Assembly: GCA_964510535.1 (NCBI GenBank) | Contig: CAZECG010000012.1 | Span: 25,057-89,056, forward strand | DNA length: 64,000 nt | Reading direction: 5' to 3' | Source of the DNA: JAJPXC01 sp964510535 | Lineage (GTDB): Bacteria; Bacteroidota; Bacteroidia; Bacteroidales; Muribaculaceae | Part shown: positions 44,501-52,267 of the stretch, in pieces | Layout: every line of letters begins with the position of its first letter | Position numbering within the stretch: position 1 is the stretch's first letter | Position numbers and translations under genes: made by a program | Notes under the pieces: model-generated | Databases searched by the model: none | Told to the model about the DNA's origin: nothing | What the model saw: only the letters and a program-made list of their open reading frames with translations

Positions 44501-45167
44501 TTTCTGCCATGCCGCGAGCTACGGGTGCCTCGGGGTTGAGGGCGCGGCGACGGAAGTCGGCAAGCGCGTCTTGGTCGATAAGCGGAGCGAGGTCATCGGC
44601 CTCGACAGTCTCAATCTTCTGAATCTCGTGAGATGTGCGGAATCCGTCGAAGAAATTGACAAAAGGCACGCGCGATTTGATGGTAGCCAGATGTGCGACA
44701 CCGGCAAGATCCATGACTTCCTGCACGGAGCCTTCGGCCAGCATGGCGAAACCTGTCTGACGAACCGACATCACATCCTGGTGGTCGCCGAAGATGCTGA
44801 GGGCGTGAGATGCGAGGGTGCGGGCCGATACATGGAACACGCAAGGGAGCAACTCGCCGGCGATTTTATACATATTGGGAATCATGAGGAGAAGACCCTG
44901 CGAAGCGGTGTAGGTGGTGGTCAGCGCACCAGCCTGGAGGGACCCGTGGACAGCACCTGCGGCACCGCCTTCTGACTGCATTTCCTGCACCATTACGGTC
45001 TCACCGAAGATGTTTTTGCGTCCTGCGGCTGCCCATTCATCGACATATTCAGCCATAGTCGATGAGGGGGTGATGGGGTAAATCGCAGCCACCTCTGAGA
45101 ACATATACGAAATATGCGCGGCAGCCTGATTACCGTCACAGGTCAAGAATTTCTTTTCTTTACTCAT
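41598..45167 (-). CDS. nifJ: Pyruvate:ferredoxin (flavodoxin) oxidoreductase
   Basis: PFOR oxidises pyruvate to acetyl-CoA and CO2 and reduces ferredoxin; it is the main pyruvate-oxidising enzyme of anaerobic Bacteroidales. The 1189-residue single chain has domains in the usual order: the N-terminal PFOR halves, the CoA-binding region, two 4Fe-4S motifs in a ferredoxin domain (CIQCNKCAYVCP and CLGCGNCVDVCP), the ACSGCGE cluster ligands, and the TPP site (GGDGASYDIGFGG, LDTEVYSNTGGQ). It has a good promoter with a leader of about 140 bases, and no partner gene adjoins it. Confidence 0.97.
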   Translation of the reverse strand: MSKEKKFLTCDGNQAAAHISYMFSEVAAIYPITPSSTMAEYVDEWAAAGRKNIFGETVMVQEMQSEGGAAGAVHGSLQAGALTTTYTASQGLLLMIPNMYKIAGELLPCVFHVSARTLASHALSIFGDHQDVMSVRQTGFAMLAEGSVQEVMDLAGVAHLATIKSRVPFVNFFDGFRTSHEIQKIETVEADDLAPLIDQDALADFRRRALNPEAPVARGMAENGDVFFQHRESCNEYYDAVPAIVEDYMNKISEITGRKYGLFNYYGAPDAERVIIAMGSVTQAAQEAIDHLTAKGEKVGLVSVHLYRPFSAKHFLAAVPATAKRIAVLDRTKEPGANGEPLYLDVKECFYGKENAPVIVGGRYGLASKDTTPAQILAVYENLALPMPKDHFTVGIIDDVTFTSLPPKEEIALGDKSTFEAKFFGLGADGTVGANKNSVKIIGDNTNKYCQAYFAYDSKKSGGFTCSHLRFGDAPIRSTYLVTTPNFVACHVQAYLHMYDVTRGLRDGGIFLLNTIWEGEELAKNLPAKVKKYFADHNITVYYINATKIAQEIGLGNRTNTILQSAFFRITEVIPVDLAIEQMKKFIVKSYGKKGQDVVDKNYAAVDRGGEYHRLDVDPAWSQLTAEAPEANNDPAFVNNIVRPINAQDGDLLKVSDFKGIEDGTWEQGTAAYEKRGVAAFVPQWLEENCIQCNKCAYVCPHAAIRPFVLDADEMAKAPFGEADTLPAIGKTFAGMRFIQSVDVLDCLGCGNCVDVCPGKKGVKALAMKPLETQLDVQKEWDYCVKEVASKQDLVDVKANVKNSQFATPLFEFSGACSGCGETPYVKLITQLFGDHEMVANATGCSSIYSGSVPSTPYTTNHRGHGPAWANSLFEDFCEFGLGMTLANDKMRDRLEGYMKATQDCPKCSDEIKTLAAEWLANKDDAAKTREIADKLTPLCEACGCDTCKNILSLKHYIVKRSQWIIGGDGASYDIGFGGLDHVLASGKNVNILVLDTEVYSNTGGQASKATPLGAIAKFAASGKRIRKKDLGLIATTYGYVYAAQVAMGADQAQTLKAIREAEAYDGPSIIIAYAPCINHGLKSGMGKSQQEEANAVACGYWHLWRYNPALEEEGKNPFSLDSKEPNWDEFENFLKGEVRYASVMKQYPAEAADLFAAAKANAKWRYNNYRRLAQQQWGVDPEVGKLPE

Positions 45168-45315
45168 AGTGTTGTAATCTGTTTTATAATAACTTAAGTT
45201 AATAATCTCAGGATATGCGTGTGAAGCGTCGAACTTTCAACCGGGGGGCGAAAAATCACGGCGGTCAAATCCCTGACTTCAGTCGCCGCGGCTATACCGC
45301 GGCTAAATCGCTCTG
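45168..45315 (-). other. Leader of nifJ
   Basis: A transcript from the 45316-45346 promoter would have about 140 untranslated bases. GCCGCGG at 45285-45291 pairs with CCGCGGC at 45297-45303 with a 5-base loop, so a stable hairpin forms at its 5' end. Confidence 0.45.
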
Positions 45316-45346
45316 CGAAATTACTAATTTAATCGTTAACGGCAAA
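45316..45346 (-). promoter_or_regulatory. Promoter of nifJ
   Basis: On the minus strand TTTG (45343-45346), 19 bases, TAATTTCG (45316-45323). Confidence 0.6.
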
Positions 45347-45597
45347 AAAATATCTACCTAACCGTGTTGTATCACCGCTAATTAGCGTCGAGGAAAGTTG
45401 AAAAAGACCGAATTGTTTACTGTTCTAAAAATGTGTGAATGAATGTGAAATCGCAAGGAGCGCGTCAGAATGAGTGAGAGATGTCGAACCGCCGCAAGAT
45501 TGCTTGATTTGCGGCTATTTAATGCTTGCGAGTAGCTACGAAGGTTAGCCATGAGCGTATGCGTAATGTTTAATTAATTATAATTATCCTCAGAAAC
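45347..45597. other. Spacer between the nifJ promoter and the inverted RNA units
   Basis: I see no gene. A short inverted repeat occurs around GCCGCAAG...TTGCGGC near 45491-45515; otherwise nothing recognisable. Confidence 0.35.
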
Positions 45598-45622
45598 TTG
45601 TTTATTGTTTGGAAATAATTCT

Positions 45623-45708
45623 TACCTTTGTATGTGTGTTTTTCATAGTATTAGATTAAGATAAAGGTTTAAAGAGAAGAGAGCTGTCGTGAGACAGCTC
45701 TCTTTTTG
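45623..45708 (+). ncRNA. Candidate small RNA, copy A (plus strand)
   Basis: A compact unit made of a TACCTTTG -7 box (45623-45630), about 45 unstructured bases, and an intrinsic terminator: an 11-bp perfect stem (45678-45688 with 45693-45703) capped by GTGA, a GNRA-type tetraloop, then a T-run. The start of transcription should be near 45636, giving an RNA of about 70 bases. No credible reading frame is present. The same layout recurs inverted at 45774-45854, sharing 22 of 23 bases in the body (45635-45657) and the loop. The promoter-plus-terminator design resembles the Bacteroidales-1 RNA class, but a sequence match is untested. Confidence 0.6.
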
Positions 45709-45773
45709 TCGTTTAGTCTGATGCCGATTTGTTGGATAGGTGTCGGGCGGCGTCGTCTGCTTTCGCAACCGAT

Positions 45774-45854
45774 AAAAAAACAGTCGGCTGTCTCACGACA
45801 GTCGGCTGTTTTTAACCTTAAATCTAATACCATGAAAAACACAGTGCAAATATA
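45774..45854 (-). ncRNA. Candidate small RNA, copy B (minus strand)
   Basis: The inverted partner of copy A. On the minus strand it has TATATTTG (45847-45854), a body whose first 23 bases (45821-45843) match copy A at 22 positions, and a terminator hairpin centred on the same CTGTCGTGAGACAG, followed by a U-run (45774-45780). The stem has two A-C mismatches on the minus strand that become G-T pairs on the plus strand; the stem arms are also a 12-base direct repeat. The predicted RNA is about 65-70 bases. Confidence 0.55.
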
Positions 45855-45948
45855 GTAATTGTAGCTTTAGAACATAGCGCGGTGTCAATAGTTCGCTGAC
45901 TCCGCTTCTTGTTAACGCTTTTTAACCCAGTATCCCGCCATTTATTAT

Positions 45949-45956
45949 TAATTTTG
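45949..45956 (+). promoter_or_regulatory. -7 box of the response-regulator gene
   Basis: TAATTTTG, 35 bases before the ATG at 45992. No matching -33 box is seen at ideal spacing. Confidence 0.5.
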
Positions 45957-45991
45957 GGTACTCCAAAAAAGAACAATCACAATTCCCCTAT

Positions 45992-46702
45992 ATGAGAATC
46001 AAGATTTTAGTTATCGACGACGAGGAGTCGGTATGCGAGATACTCAAATATAATCTCGAAAAAGAGGGCTACGAAGTAGATTGCGCCTGCAGCGCCGAGG
46101 AAGCGCTCGCTATGGACTTAGCCATATATTCGCTGTTCATCGTCGATATAATGATGGACCGACTGAGTGGTTTCGACTTTGCCAAGCGCGTGAAAAACGA
46201 GGCTGCCACAGAAAATACGCCAATCATATTTTGCTCTGCGCTAAGCGACGAGGATGATATGGTCATGGGCTTGAACATTGGTAGCGACGACTATATAACC
46301 AAGCCGTTTGTAATCGGCGTGGTGCTCGCTCGTGTGCGCGCCGTGCTCCGCCGCACCCAGGCTGCGCAACAGATAGAATACAACAAGTCGGTTGGCTCAT
46401 ACGAGCCTGACATCACATTCAAGTCTTTGCGCATAGACCGCAACGGCAAAGCTTGTTACCTTAAAGGGGAGCCTGTCGGTCTGACTCGCACCGAGTTTGA
46501 CATCCTGCTGTTTTTCTTGACCCACCGTAACCGCATTTATTCCCGCGAGGAAATCATACACCAAGTGTGGTCAAGCGACGTGGTTGTGACCAATCGGACA
46601 ATTGACACCAACATCACCCGTCTTCGCAAGAAGTTGGGGGAATACGGAGCCAACATCGTCACCCGTTTAGGCTTCGGTTATGGATTTAAAGAGACGATTT
46701 AG
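45992..46702 (+). CDS. OmpR/PhoB-family response regulator (orphan)
   Basis: A 236-residue transcription factor: receiver domain (about 1-120) with acidic pair D9-D10, phosphoacceptor D52 in FIVDIMM and K104 in ITKPF, then an OmpR-type winged-helix DNA-binding domain (about 140-233, TRTEFDILLFFLTHRN, IDTNITRLRKKLG, RLGFGYGF). It resembles RprY-type regulators of Bacteroides. No histidine kinase gene adjoins it, so the partner must be encoded elsewhere. Confidence 0.92.
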   Translation: MRIKILVIDDEESVCEILKYNLEKEGYEVDCACSAEEALAMDLAIYSLFIVDIMMDRLSGFDFAKRVKNEAATENTPIIFCSALSDEDDMVMGLNIGSDDYITKPFVIGVVLARVRAVLRRTQAAQQIEYNKSVGSYEPDITFKSLRIDRNGKACYLKGEPVGLTRTEFDILLFFLTHRNRIYSREEIIHQVWSSDVVVTNRTIDTNITRLRKKLGEYGANIVTRLGFGYGFKETI

Positions 46703-46797
46703 TCGTCGTCGGTTGTCCCTGCCGCTCGCCGCATTGCTGAACCTCACTAAAAACGCCGCCTGACGTAACAAATTCGCGGCAAATTTTCATAAAAAAT
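46703..46797. other. Spacer downstream of the response regulator
   Basis: No gene or clear terminator is seen between the regulator and the palindrome at the rho promoter. Confidence 0.35.
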
Positions 46798-46833
46798 ACA
46801 AACGTTGCGACAAAAAAACGCCGCAACGTTTGT
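46798..46833. promoter_or_regulatory. Perfect 12-bp inverted repeat over the rho promoter
   Basis: ACAAACGTTGCG (46798-46809) and CGCAACGTTTGT (46822-46833) are exact reverse complements with a 12-base A-rich spacer. The right arm contains the -33 TTTG of the rho promoter. There is no T-run after it, so it is better read as an operator or an RNA element than as a plain terminator. Confidence 0.6.
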
Positions 46834-46859
46834 TAATATAATAAATGGTAGTAACTTTG
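46829..46859 (+). promoter_or_regulatory. Promoter of rho
   Basis: TTTG (46829-46832), 19 bases, TAACTTTG (46852-46859): an ideal consensus match. The leader to the rho ATG is about 210 bases and holds a 7-bp hairpin (46897-46903 with 46916-46922). Confidence 0.8.
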
Positions 46860-47078
46860 CGACACTTTCGACTTATCGCAAGCCGCATTTTTTTTAGACA
46901 GCCGAATCACCGAAAGGCTGTCAAGGCATGAAGTTTTTCCCATTTTATTTTTAAAACAATTAATCACAACAGAAAGCGACCGAACCGCAAACCCGATAAA
47001 GTCATGTCTTTACGGTAGCGAAGGTCAAAAAAATATTATGATTATAACGGGTTTATAATCGCCCATCCCATTTACTCT

Positions 47079-49157
47079 ATGTACAACATTTCTGACCTCA
47101 ACGCAATGAGCGATACCGAGCTCAAAACGATTGCGGAATCCATGGGATTGAAGAAAGTCGATCCCACACAAAAAGATGAACTCATCTATCGCATACTCGA
47201 CCAACAGGCGATAGACCATGCGGCGTCAGCGGCCGAGAAAAAAGCTAATGCCCGTCAGCCGCGAGCCAAGCGCGAAAAGCGAGACGAGGCTCCACAGCAA
47301 CAGCCGCAACAAGAAGATACACCCGCTCGACCGCGCCGCGGCCGTCCGCCAAAACAGACTATCGCCCAGGAGCAGATGCCACACGACGCGGTAGAAGCGG
47401 CAAAGCCCGCCGAGGCTGAAGCACCCGCTCCCGATAACGTAGCGACCACCGCACCGGTAAAACCGGCCGCACGTCGGGGTCGCCCGCCAAAACGCGCTCC
47501 TGAACAAGAGCAACAAGAACAGCAAGTCGGCAACGTAACCGCCGAGGCTGAAATTCCAGCCGACAAACCGGTCCCGGTCGAGCCAATCGACACTCAGGCC
47601 GAGGAACCGCATCCGGGCGATGAAATGACGCTCCTTGCCCCTCTACGCGACGAGACCAACATAACGGCGGTCGAGGCTCCAGTGGAAAACGGTCGCGAGA
47701 ATTTGCCCGACGCACCTTCTTCACCTCAAAAACGGGACTTCCGTCCGGGTAAAGATTCGTCATTGGGTATGTTTTTCCCCCGCAGTGGCGGACAACGGTT
47801 TGTGCCGCGCTCCCAACGCGAGAAAGAGGAAGCGGCAGCAGCGGCTGCGGTAGCCGCCGCGACAGCTCCGATAATCATAGGTGAACCAGGTGCTGAAAAG
47901 CAGCAGCCGCAGATTCCACAGCAACCGCAGCAGCAAGGAAAAAGAAAGAAGAACAAAAACCAAAACCAAAACCAACAACAGCAGCAACCCCAACCCCAAC
48001 GCCAGCCTCAACCTCAACCGGCTGCCCCGCAATATAACTTCGAGGGCCTGCTTGAAGCATCGGGTGTGCTTGAGGTGATGCCCGAGGGGTATGGGTTCTT
48101 GCGTTCGAGCGACTATAACTACCTTCCATCGCCCGACGACATTTATGTCACCCAGTCACAAATCAAGGCTAACGGCCTGCGCACGGGCGATGTTGTGGAA
48201 TGTACCATCAGACCTCCAAAGGAGGGCGACAAGTATTTCCCGCTGAGCACTGTGACAAAAGTCAACGGACGGTCGCCCGAATTCATCCGCGACCGAGTGC
48301 CGTTTGAGCACCTCACGCCATTGTTCCCCGATGAGAAATTTGACCTCACCAGCGGTCGCACCTGCAATCTGTCGACGCGCGTCGTCGATATGTTCTCTCC
48401 CATCGGCAAGGGGCAGCGCGGTTTGATTGTGGCACCTCCAAAAACGGGTAAAACCATTCTGCTTAAAGACATAGCAAACGCCATCGCCGAAAACCACCCC
48501 GAGACCTATATCATGATATTGCTCATCGATGAGCGTCCGGAGGAGGTAACCGACATGAGCCGCAGTGTCAACGCCGAAGTTATCGCATCGACTTTCGACG
48601 AGCCTGCCGACCGCCATGTCAAGATTGCGAGCATCGTGCTTGAAAAGGCCAAGCGAATGGTGGAGTGCGGCCATGACGTGGTGATACTCCTTGACTCAAT
48701 CACGCGCCTCGCCCGCGCCTACAACACGGCTCAACCCGCTTCGGGCAAAATCCTCTCGGGCGGTGTCGATGCCAACGCGCTTCAGAAACCAAAACGTTTC
48801 TTCGGAGCGGCCCGCAACATCGAAAACGGCGGCTCGCTGACAATCATAGCCACAGCCCTGACCGAGACAAGCTCAAAGATGGACGAGGTGATTTTCGAGG
48901 AGTTCAAAGGCACCGGCAATATGGAGTTGCAACTCGACCGCAAGCTGTCGAACAAGCGCATTTTCCCCGCAGTCGACATCATGGCCTCAAGTACCCGCCG
49001 CGACGACCTGTTGTTGCGCAAGGAGACGTTGAACCGTATGTGGATTCTACGCCGCTTCTTGTCTGACCGCAACTCAATCGAGTCGATGGAGTTTATCAAG
49101 GACCGTATGGAACGCACGTTAGACAACGACGAGCTGCTGCGTACAATGGGCGATTGA
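47079..49157 (+). CDS. rho: Transcription termination factor Rho with a long disordered insert
   Basis: Rho is the hexameric RNA translocase that ends transcription. At 692 residues it is far longer than the ~420-residue standard. Rho_N is at 1-45; residues about 46-320 are a low-complexity insert of Glu/Ala/Pro, then Gln/Asn/Pro-rich stretches, with two AT-hook-like RRGRPPK motifs (86-92 and 132-138); the RNA-binding cold-shock domain is about 322-395; the ATPase has Walker A PPKTGKT (453-459) and Walker B ILLIDE. Long inserts are known in Bacteroidota Rho, and that of Bacteroides thetaiotaomicron drives phase separation. The start is the ATG before the canonical Rho_N sequence. Confidence 0.95.
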   Translation: MYNISDLNAMSDTELKTIAESMGLKKVDPTQKDELIYRILDQQAIDHAASAAEKKANARQPRAKREKRDEAPQQQPQQEDTPARPRRGRPPKQTIAQEQMPHDAVEAAKPAEAEAPAPDNVATTAPVKPAARRGRPPKRAPEQEQQEQQVGNVTAEAEIPADKPVPVEPIDTQAEEPHPGDEMTLLAPLRDETNITAVEAPVENGRENLPDAPSSPQKRDFRPGKDSSLGMFFPRSGGQRFVPRSQREKEEAAAAAAVAAATAPIIIGEPGAEKQQPQIPQQPQQQGKRKKNKNQNQNQQQQQPQPQRQPQPQPAAPQYNFEGLLEASGVLEVMPEGYGFLRSSDYNYLPSPDDIYVTQSQIKANGLRTGDVVECTIRPPKEGDKYFPLSTVTKVNGRSPEFIRDRVPFEHLTPLFPDEKFDLTSGRTCNLSTRVVDMFSPIGKGQRGLIVAPPKTGKTILLKDIANAIAENHPETYIMILLIDERPEEVTDMSRSVNAEVIASTFDEPADRHVKIASIVLEKAKRMVECGHDVVILLDSITRLARAYNTAQPASGKILSGGVDANALQKPKRFFGAARNIENGGSLTIIATALTETSSKMDEVIFEEFKGTGNMELQLDRKLSNKRIFPAVDIMASSTRRDDLLLRKETLNRMWILRRFLSDRNSIESMEFIKDRMERTLDNDELLRTMGD

Positions 49158-49177
49158 GAAATAGAATCATTACAATA

Positions 49178-49225
49178 GATAAGCAACTGCGGGGCCGGAA
49201 ATTTCCAGCCCCGCAGTTGCTTATC
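49178..49225. terminator. 18-bp perfect hairpin between rho and the TonB receptor gene
   Basis: 49178-49195 pairs perfectly with 49208-49225, with a 12-base loop, between converging genes. The stem is unusually strong, but neither side has a T-run, so the mode of termination is unclear. Confidence 0.65.
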
Positions 49226-49257
49226 GTAAATCCCCGACATTCCCGGGGTTGCGGGGG

Positions 49258-51549
49258 TCAGATGTGTAGCTTGGCCGAGAAGGTGAGACTGCGCGGGAGC
49301 GATGGCCCGTAGATGTAGCCTGAGTCACGCAGGTAGCCTTGGTCGAAGTCGTTTTGATAGGCATTGAAAATATTCATGACCCCCGCGCTTAGGTCGAGAC
49401 AAACTTTGTCGGTGATTTTCATCTCGTAGGATATTTTGAGGTTGGCGTCGAAAAACGAGGGGGTGGTGACGGCAACGTCGACCGGAGTGCCGGAGCCGGC
49501 AATGTGCTGGACGAGCATATCGCCGGTGTAGGTAGCGGAGAGGGCTACCGTGAGCGGCTTGACAGGACGGTAGCTCATGGTCAGATAGCCATACAGGTCG
49601 GGGGTGCGGAACATACGTTTCTCGGCGGGGACATCGGGGTTGTCGCTCCAAGCCTCGGCCACTTTGTAGCGGCTGCGTTGCCATGTCAGTCCGAGTTGCG
49701 TTTGGAAGTCAGAGACCACCGCCTTGGCTTCGAGGTTGGCCCCCATAACTGTCGCTCCGTCGCCGTTGTAACGTTCCAAAACTGCGTTGCCTTTTTCGTC
49801 GGGATGGTCGAGCTGTCGTATGGCGAACACATCGCTGAGATTGGTGTAGAACAGTTCAAAAAGCAGGTTGGTCTGAACGGAGCCTATGTTGCTATACCAG
49901 TCGACTGAGCCGCTGACGGAGTTGCTGCTTTCGTGCTTCAGGTCGGGGGCGAGGACGGTTACGACGCGTTCGCCGCCCACGATGGCGACATGGAAATCCT
50001 CGTCGTAGGCTTGTGGCGAGCGGAATCCGGTGGAGTAGGATAGACGGAAGTTGAGGTTTTGGCTCGGGTTGAAGCGAAGGTTGGCGCGGGGGGATATGAT
50101 GGGGTTGTCGACAAGCGAGTGCTTGTCGACGCGCGCGCCGATGAGGAAGCCCCAGCGGTCGGTGCGCCATTCGTTTTGCAGGTATCCGCTGTAGATGTTG
50201 ACACACTGGGTCACGTCGTGGTCGTAACCGATGGTCACGTCGTTGAGATAGTTGTAGTTGTATTCTAACCCGGCAATGAGTTCGGCGGGCATGAACCAGA
50301 GACGGTCGAATGAGTGGGTCCATTGTGAACCTGCGACAGTGACGAGGTCGTGAGTGCGGCCATAGGCGTTGGGGTCTTGCTCGCTGCCGTAGTAGCTTTT
50401 GCGGCGAGTGTCCTGCATTGCGGCGAATATGTTCCAGCGGTTGTTGCTTCGGTCGCGCACGTCAAATGATGTTTCGAGGGCGTTGATGTTGTGGTCGACT
50501 TCCTCGGCAACCATCGCCTGGTGGGCGGGCAGGTCGAGGTTGTCGCCACCGCGGCGGTATTCGTGTGTGCCGTGGTATTCGACGGTGAGCCGAGCGAGGT
50601 CGGATGTGCGCATAAAAGCTCGTGCGCCGAGGGTCTCGGTCTTGAGGGTCGCGATTTCGGTGAAACCGTCGCCGTCGTGGTCATAGCCGTCGCGGTCGCG
50701 GTTTTGCCCGTAGATGAACAGTCCGACTTTCTCGTTGGGGCTTACCACCGAGGCGTTGACGGTGGTGTTGTTGTCCATCGCCCCTCCGGTGACACCCATG
50801 AGGGTGAGCGAGTGGCTGACCTCGGCTGTGTTTTCGATTGGGTCGCGGGTTATTATGTTGATAGTGCCGCCGATAGCTGAAGAGCCGAAAAGGGCGGAGC
50901 CGCCGCCACGCATCACCTCGACGCGCTCAATCATATTGGCGGGAATCTGTTCGAGACCATAGACCCCCGTAAGGGCTGAGAACACCGGGCGGGAGTTCAT
51001 CAGAATCTGGGAATAATGGCCGTCGAGCCCGTTGATGCGCACTTGCGTGAAACCGCAGTTTTGGCAATCGTTTTCGACTCTGACTCCCGGTTGGAAGTTT
51101 AGTCCGTCGGCCAGCGAGCAAGCACTGACGAGGTCGAATGTTTTGGCTGTCACCACGTTGACTAATGTGGGGCTGAATCGGCGTTTAGTCTCGCTTTTGC
51201 TGCCTGTCACGACAACCTGGTCGAGCATGAAGGCATCGGGGGAGAGCGAGAAATCGGCTGCGGCTGCCTGAGCGTCGTCTGATATGATTATGTCGCGTTT
51301 GTCCGAAGTGTAGCCGGTGTAGGATGCTTCGGGGGTGTAGTTGCCCGGTTTCAGCTCCGAGAACTTGTAGCGTCCGTCGTCATCGGTTATCGTTACCAGG
51401 CTTGTGCCACAGAGCTTGACGGTCGTGAATGGAAGTGGTTCGCCGGTTGATTTGTCGGTTACGGTTCCCGAGATGGATGCGGCATAAGCCGCTATGTCGC
51501 CGAGCATCAGTGAGGCAAAAGCCACCAATGCGGATTTATAGTAAGCCAT
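49258..51549 (-). CDS. TonB-dependent outer-membrane receptor with carboxypeptidase-regulatory-like domain
   Basis: A 763-residue receptor that imports a ligand across the outer membrane with TonB energy. The start at 51549 gives a signal peptide (MAYYKSALVAFASLMLGDIAAYA), then a CarboxypepD-regulatory-like domain (about 25-105, SISGTVTDKSTGEPLPFTTVKL), the plug (about 115-235, ending in GTINIITRDP) and a 22-strand barrel to SLTFSAKLHI. The longer open frame only adds noncoding codons. No susD neighbour is present, so it is not a glycan-type SusC. A small HxH-rich secreted protein lies just upstream, which suggests a metal ligand; that is inference. Confidence 0.9.
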   Translation of the reverse strand: MAYYKSALVAFASLMLGDIAAYAASISGTVTDKSTGEPLPFTTVKLCGTSLVTITDDDGRYKFSELKPGNYTPEASYTGYTSDKRDIIISDDAQAAAADFSLSPDAFMLDQVVVTGSKSETKRRFSPTLVNVVTAKTFDLVSACSLADGLNFQPGVRVENDCQNCGFTQVRINGLDGHYSQILMNSRPVFSALTGVYGLEQIPANMIERVEVMRGGGSALFGSSAIGGTINIITRDPIENTAEVSHSLTLMGVTGGAMDNNTTVNASVVSPNEKVGLFIYGQNRDRDGYDHDGDGFTEIATLKTETLGARAFMRTSDLARLTVEYHGTHEYRRGGDNLDLPAHQAMVAEEVDHNINALETSFDVRDRSNNRWNIFAAMQDTRRKSYYGSEQDPNAYGRTHDLVTVAGSQWTHSFDRLWFMPAELIAGLEYNYNYLNDVTIGYDHDVTQCVNIYSGYLQNEWRTDRWGFLIGARVDKHSLVDNPIISPRANLRFNPSQNLNFRLSYSTGFRSPQAYDEDFHVAIVGGERVVTVLAPDLKHESSNSVSGSVDWYSNIGSVQTNLLFELFYTNLSDVFAIRQLDHPDEKGNAVLERYNGDGATVMGANLEAKAVVSDFQTQLGLTWQRSRYKVAEAWSDNPDVPAEKRMFRTPDLYGYLTMSYRPVKPLTVALSATYTGDMLVQHIAGSGTPVDVAVTTPSFFDANLKISYEMKITDKVCLDLSAGVMNIFNAYQNDFDQGYLRDSGYIYGPSLPRSLTFSAKLHI

Positions 51550-51667
51550 TGTTGTTATACGAAAAAATGTTATAGGAATGTGACAAATAATATCAACGGC
51601 CCTGTCACATGGCGGCATCTCGCCGCATCGTGATAGGGGGGTAGCTATGGAGCTATAGAATAAGATG

Positions 51668-52015
51668 TTAACAACAAGTGGCGATTGGCGGGCCTCGGTG
51701 GGAGTAAGTTTTGTCCCAGAGAGAAAGCGGTTTGCCGGGGATGGGTGCGACTGAGAGTATGAAGTAGTCGGCAGTGCGGATGAATGTGTAGATACTGCCG
51801 TTGGAGACGTTGAAAACCAGTGCGTTGAATATCGCGATTCCCGCCAGTTGAGACCCTGAGTGGGAGTGGTTGGCCGATGGGAGGTAGGGGTGGGAGTGGG
51901 TGACGACCGAGCCGTCGTTGACGTGAGTATGCAAGCAGAAAGCGTTCGCGCAGATAAATTGCGCAAACACCGCCAAAAGTATGGAAGCGGCTATTTTTCT
52001 TGCTCTCTCTTTCAT
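51668..52015 (-). CDS. Small secreted HxH-rich protein
   Basis: A 115-residue exported protein with a signal peptide (MKERARKIAASILLAVFAQFICANA). The mature N-terminus carries three HxH pairs (H29/H31, H40/H42, H50/H52) and a Cys at 27, a pattern that suits Zn, Cu or Ni binding; the rest has beta-type hydrophobic segments and ends in a CC pair. I do not know the family. The longer frame to 52246 lacks sense upstream; the ATG at 52015 is preferred. It precedes the TonB receptor by 118 bases, on the same strand. Confidence 0.65.
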   Translation of the reverse strand: MKERARKIAASILLAVFAQFICANAFCLHTHVNDGSVVTHSHPYLPSANHSHSGSQLAGIAIFNALVFNVSNGSIYTFIRTADYFILSVAPIPGKPLSLWDKTYSHRGPPIATCC

Positions 52016-52168
52016 CGGCTGCGCGAAGGTACAAAATATTCGCGAGAAAGCTGAAAGCGGTGCCGGTATAATGGCAGAAACGCAAGAAAAACAAGGTAAA
52101 TCGTGGCTTTTTGATAGCGAAAATGTGACAAAGTTGGATAAAATACATTGAAATTCGTTTAAAATGGC

Positions 52169-52176
52169 TAATTTTG
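52169..52176 (+). promoter_or_regulatory. Promoter of the 52268 GLUG-protein gene
   Basis: TAATTTTG with TTG at 52148-52150, 18 bases upstream. The leader would be about 85 bases. Confidence 0.6.
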
Positions 52177-52267
52177 ACGCGTGAACACTGTGAAAGTATA
52201 AAAACACGGTATTTGTAAGTAGGTAAATTATTAATCTAATCATCAAAAATAAATCAGAATTAAAGTC

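Noticed and set aside
49258..51966. The longer open frame of the TonB receptor (extra 139 codons upstream).
   Set aside because: The extra N-terminus overlaps the start of the small HxH gene region and lacks a signal peptide; the ATG at 51549 opens with a clean one.
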